Shown in pieces: positions 5,709 through 6,167 of a stretch of 6,167 bases of DNA. Source of the stretch: a bacterium (lineage in GTDB: Bacteria; UBA9089; JASEGY01); assembly GCA_030019105.1 (NCBI GenBank), contig JASEGY010000229.1, positions 1-6,167 of the forward strand. Direction: 5' to 3'. The translations under genes were made by a program, and so were the position numbers. How positions within the stretch are numbered: the stretch's first letter is position 1; the number at the start of each line of letters is the position of its first letter. A model generated the notes under the pieces. The model was not told the DNA's origin. It did not search any database and saw nothing but the letters and a program-made list of their open reading frames with translations.

Positions 5709-5838
5709 AGCCGGTTTTTTCTCCTGAAGTAATTTCCTGCCCGTTTCTTTTTTGACAAATTACTTTCTCAAAAATTACATAAAGATTTCGTCTGTACCTC
5801 TACTTAACTGTTTAGTATATCACAATCACTTTACCAAT
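5709..5838 (-). promoter_or_regulatory. Upstream region of the receptor gene
   Basis: These 130 AT-rich bases between the lnt remnant and the receptor should hold the receptor promoter. TTGTCA (5758-5753) could be a -35 box, but no good -10 follows at the right distance. A 9-base perfect inverted repeat, AAGTAATTT/AAATTACTT (5727-5735/5757-5765), with a 21-base loop lies just upstream of the ribosome site and could be an operator or a leader hairpin. I see no clear iron-type (Fur) box. Confidence 0.35.
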
Positions 5839-6167
5839 TCAACTATTTTTGCGGGGACTACCAGAGATAAATAGCATTGAGATGGCAGCGAATATACAAA
5901 AATAAGCGAAAAGGTCTCCATATTTAGAGTAAAAAGTTGTTTCTTTTCTCAAGCCGGCTTTTCCTTCTAATACCATTGGCCTGTAAAGAACTGACTCTTT
6001 CAATATCCTGCCGTAAGGGTCGATAATCATAGAGATGCCGGTTTGGGCCGCTCTGACTACATAAGATCTGGTTCCTACGGCCATAAAGACACTGGAAGTA
6101 GGGTATGTTGCAATGGAACCTGTTCAGGTTGGTCAATTCTTTACCCTGATGCACAAAAGACATAAGA
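5839..6167 (-). pseudogene. lnt: Frameshifted 3' remnant of apolipoprotein N-acyltransferase
   Basis: Intact Lnt transfers the third acyl chain to lipoproteins at the inner membrane. The last 80 or so codons (6084-5839) match its C-terminus: MAV, GTRSYVVRAAQTGISMIIDPYGRI, then a FYSKYGDLFAYF segment leading into a hydrophobic anchor and a basic tail. Upstream, this frame has two TGA stops (6135-6133 and 6126-6124). A neighbouring frame carries FVHQG-KELTNLN, which resembles the preceding family block (of the type FV-QG-xxLxNLxN). At least one frameshift therefore separates the two parts. The usual stretch of about five residues between MAV and the arginine (of the type FRAVEN) also looks shortened. 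The catalytic Glu, Lys and Cys would lie upstream, outside the window. Decay is the simplest reading; an assembly error at the contig edge is the alternative. Confidence 0.65.

Noticed and set aside
5730..5758. Sigma-70 promoter for the receptor gene
   Set aside because: TTGTCA is a fair -35 box, but the sequence 17 bases further on (AAATTA) is a poor -10 match, so no promoter is called.
5924..6163. 79-codon minus-strand frame overlapping the lnt remnant
   Set aside because: Most of it is out of frame with the conserved Lnt C-terminus. Only its first dozen or so residues resemble Lnt, which indicates a frameshift rather than a separate gene.

Overview
The window comes from a diderm (Gram-negative) bacterium: it carries a TonB-dependent outer-membrane receptor, an ExbB/ExbD inner-membrane energiser pair, and the decayed 3' end of a lipoprotein N-acyltransferase gene. 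Base composition is mid-range by eye. The intergenic DNA is rich in imperfect palindromes built from motifs such as repeated ACGGAT units and GTGGGC-AAAG-CCCAC. I associate this style with uncultured environmental lineages, but the sequence does not fix a taxon and I do not name one.

Every gene I accept reads on the minus strand, so transcription runs from high to low coordinates. In that order: (1) 6167-5839, a frameshifted remnant of lnt that runs off the window edge. (2) 5708-3420, a 762-residue TonB-dependent receptor with a signal peptide, an N-terminal carboxypeptidase-regulatory-like domain, a TonB-box-like segment, a plug and a barrel. (3) 3409-1827, a compact cassette with its own promoter, which matches the sigma-70 consensus perfectly and overlaps palindromic operator sequence. 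The cassette encodes a Phd/YefM-type antitoxin, a 50-residue ORF not previously called (start overlaps the antitoxin stop as TAATG), and a YhcG/DUF1016 PDDEXK nuclease. (4) 1826-1404, a 423-base gap filled mostly by a 340-base inverted-repeat element. (5) 1403-801, ExbB. (6) 800-495, a 306-base gap holding a second inverted-repeat element of about 190 bases. (7) 494-63, ExbD. (8) 62-1, short non-coding sequence.

The receptor, ExbB and ExbD look like parts of one uptake system: ExbB/ExbD use proton-motive force, through a TonB protein not found here, to drive the receptor. They are separated by the antitoxin-nuclease cassette and by two palindromic elements, so the locus reads as an uptake operon that has been interrupted. 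The most interesting part is the cassette. No RelE, Fic, PIN or Doc toxin is present. The position where a toxin gene normally follows a Phd/YefM antitoxin is taken by the small ORF and then the nuclease. The small ORF repeats ten residues of the antitoxin C-terminus, the part that in this family usually binds the toxin. Whether the nuclease is the partner of the antitoxin is inference, not shown by the sequence.
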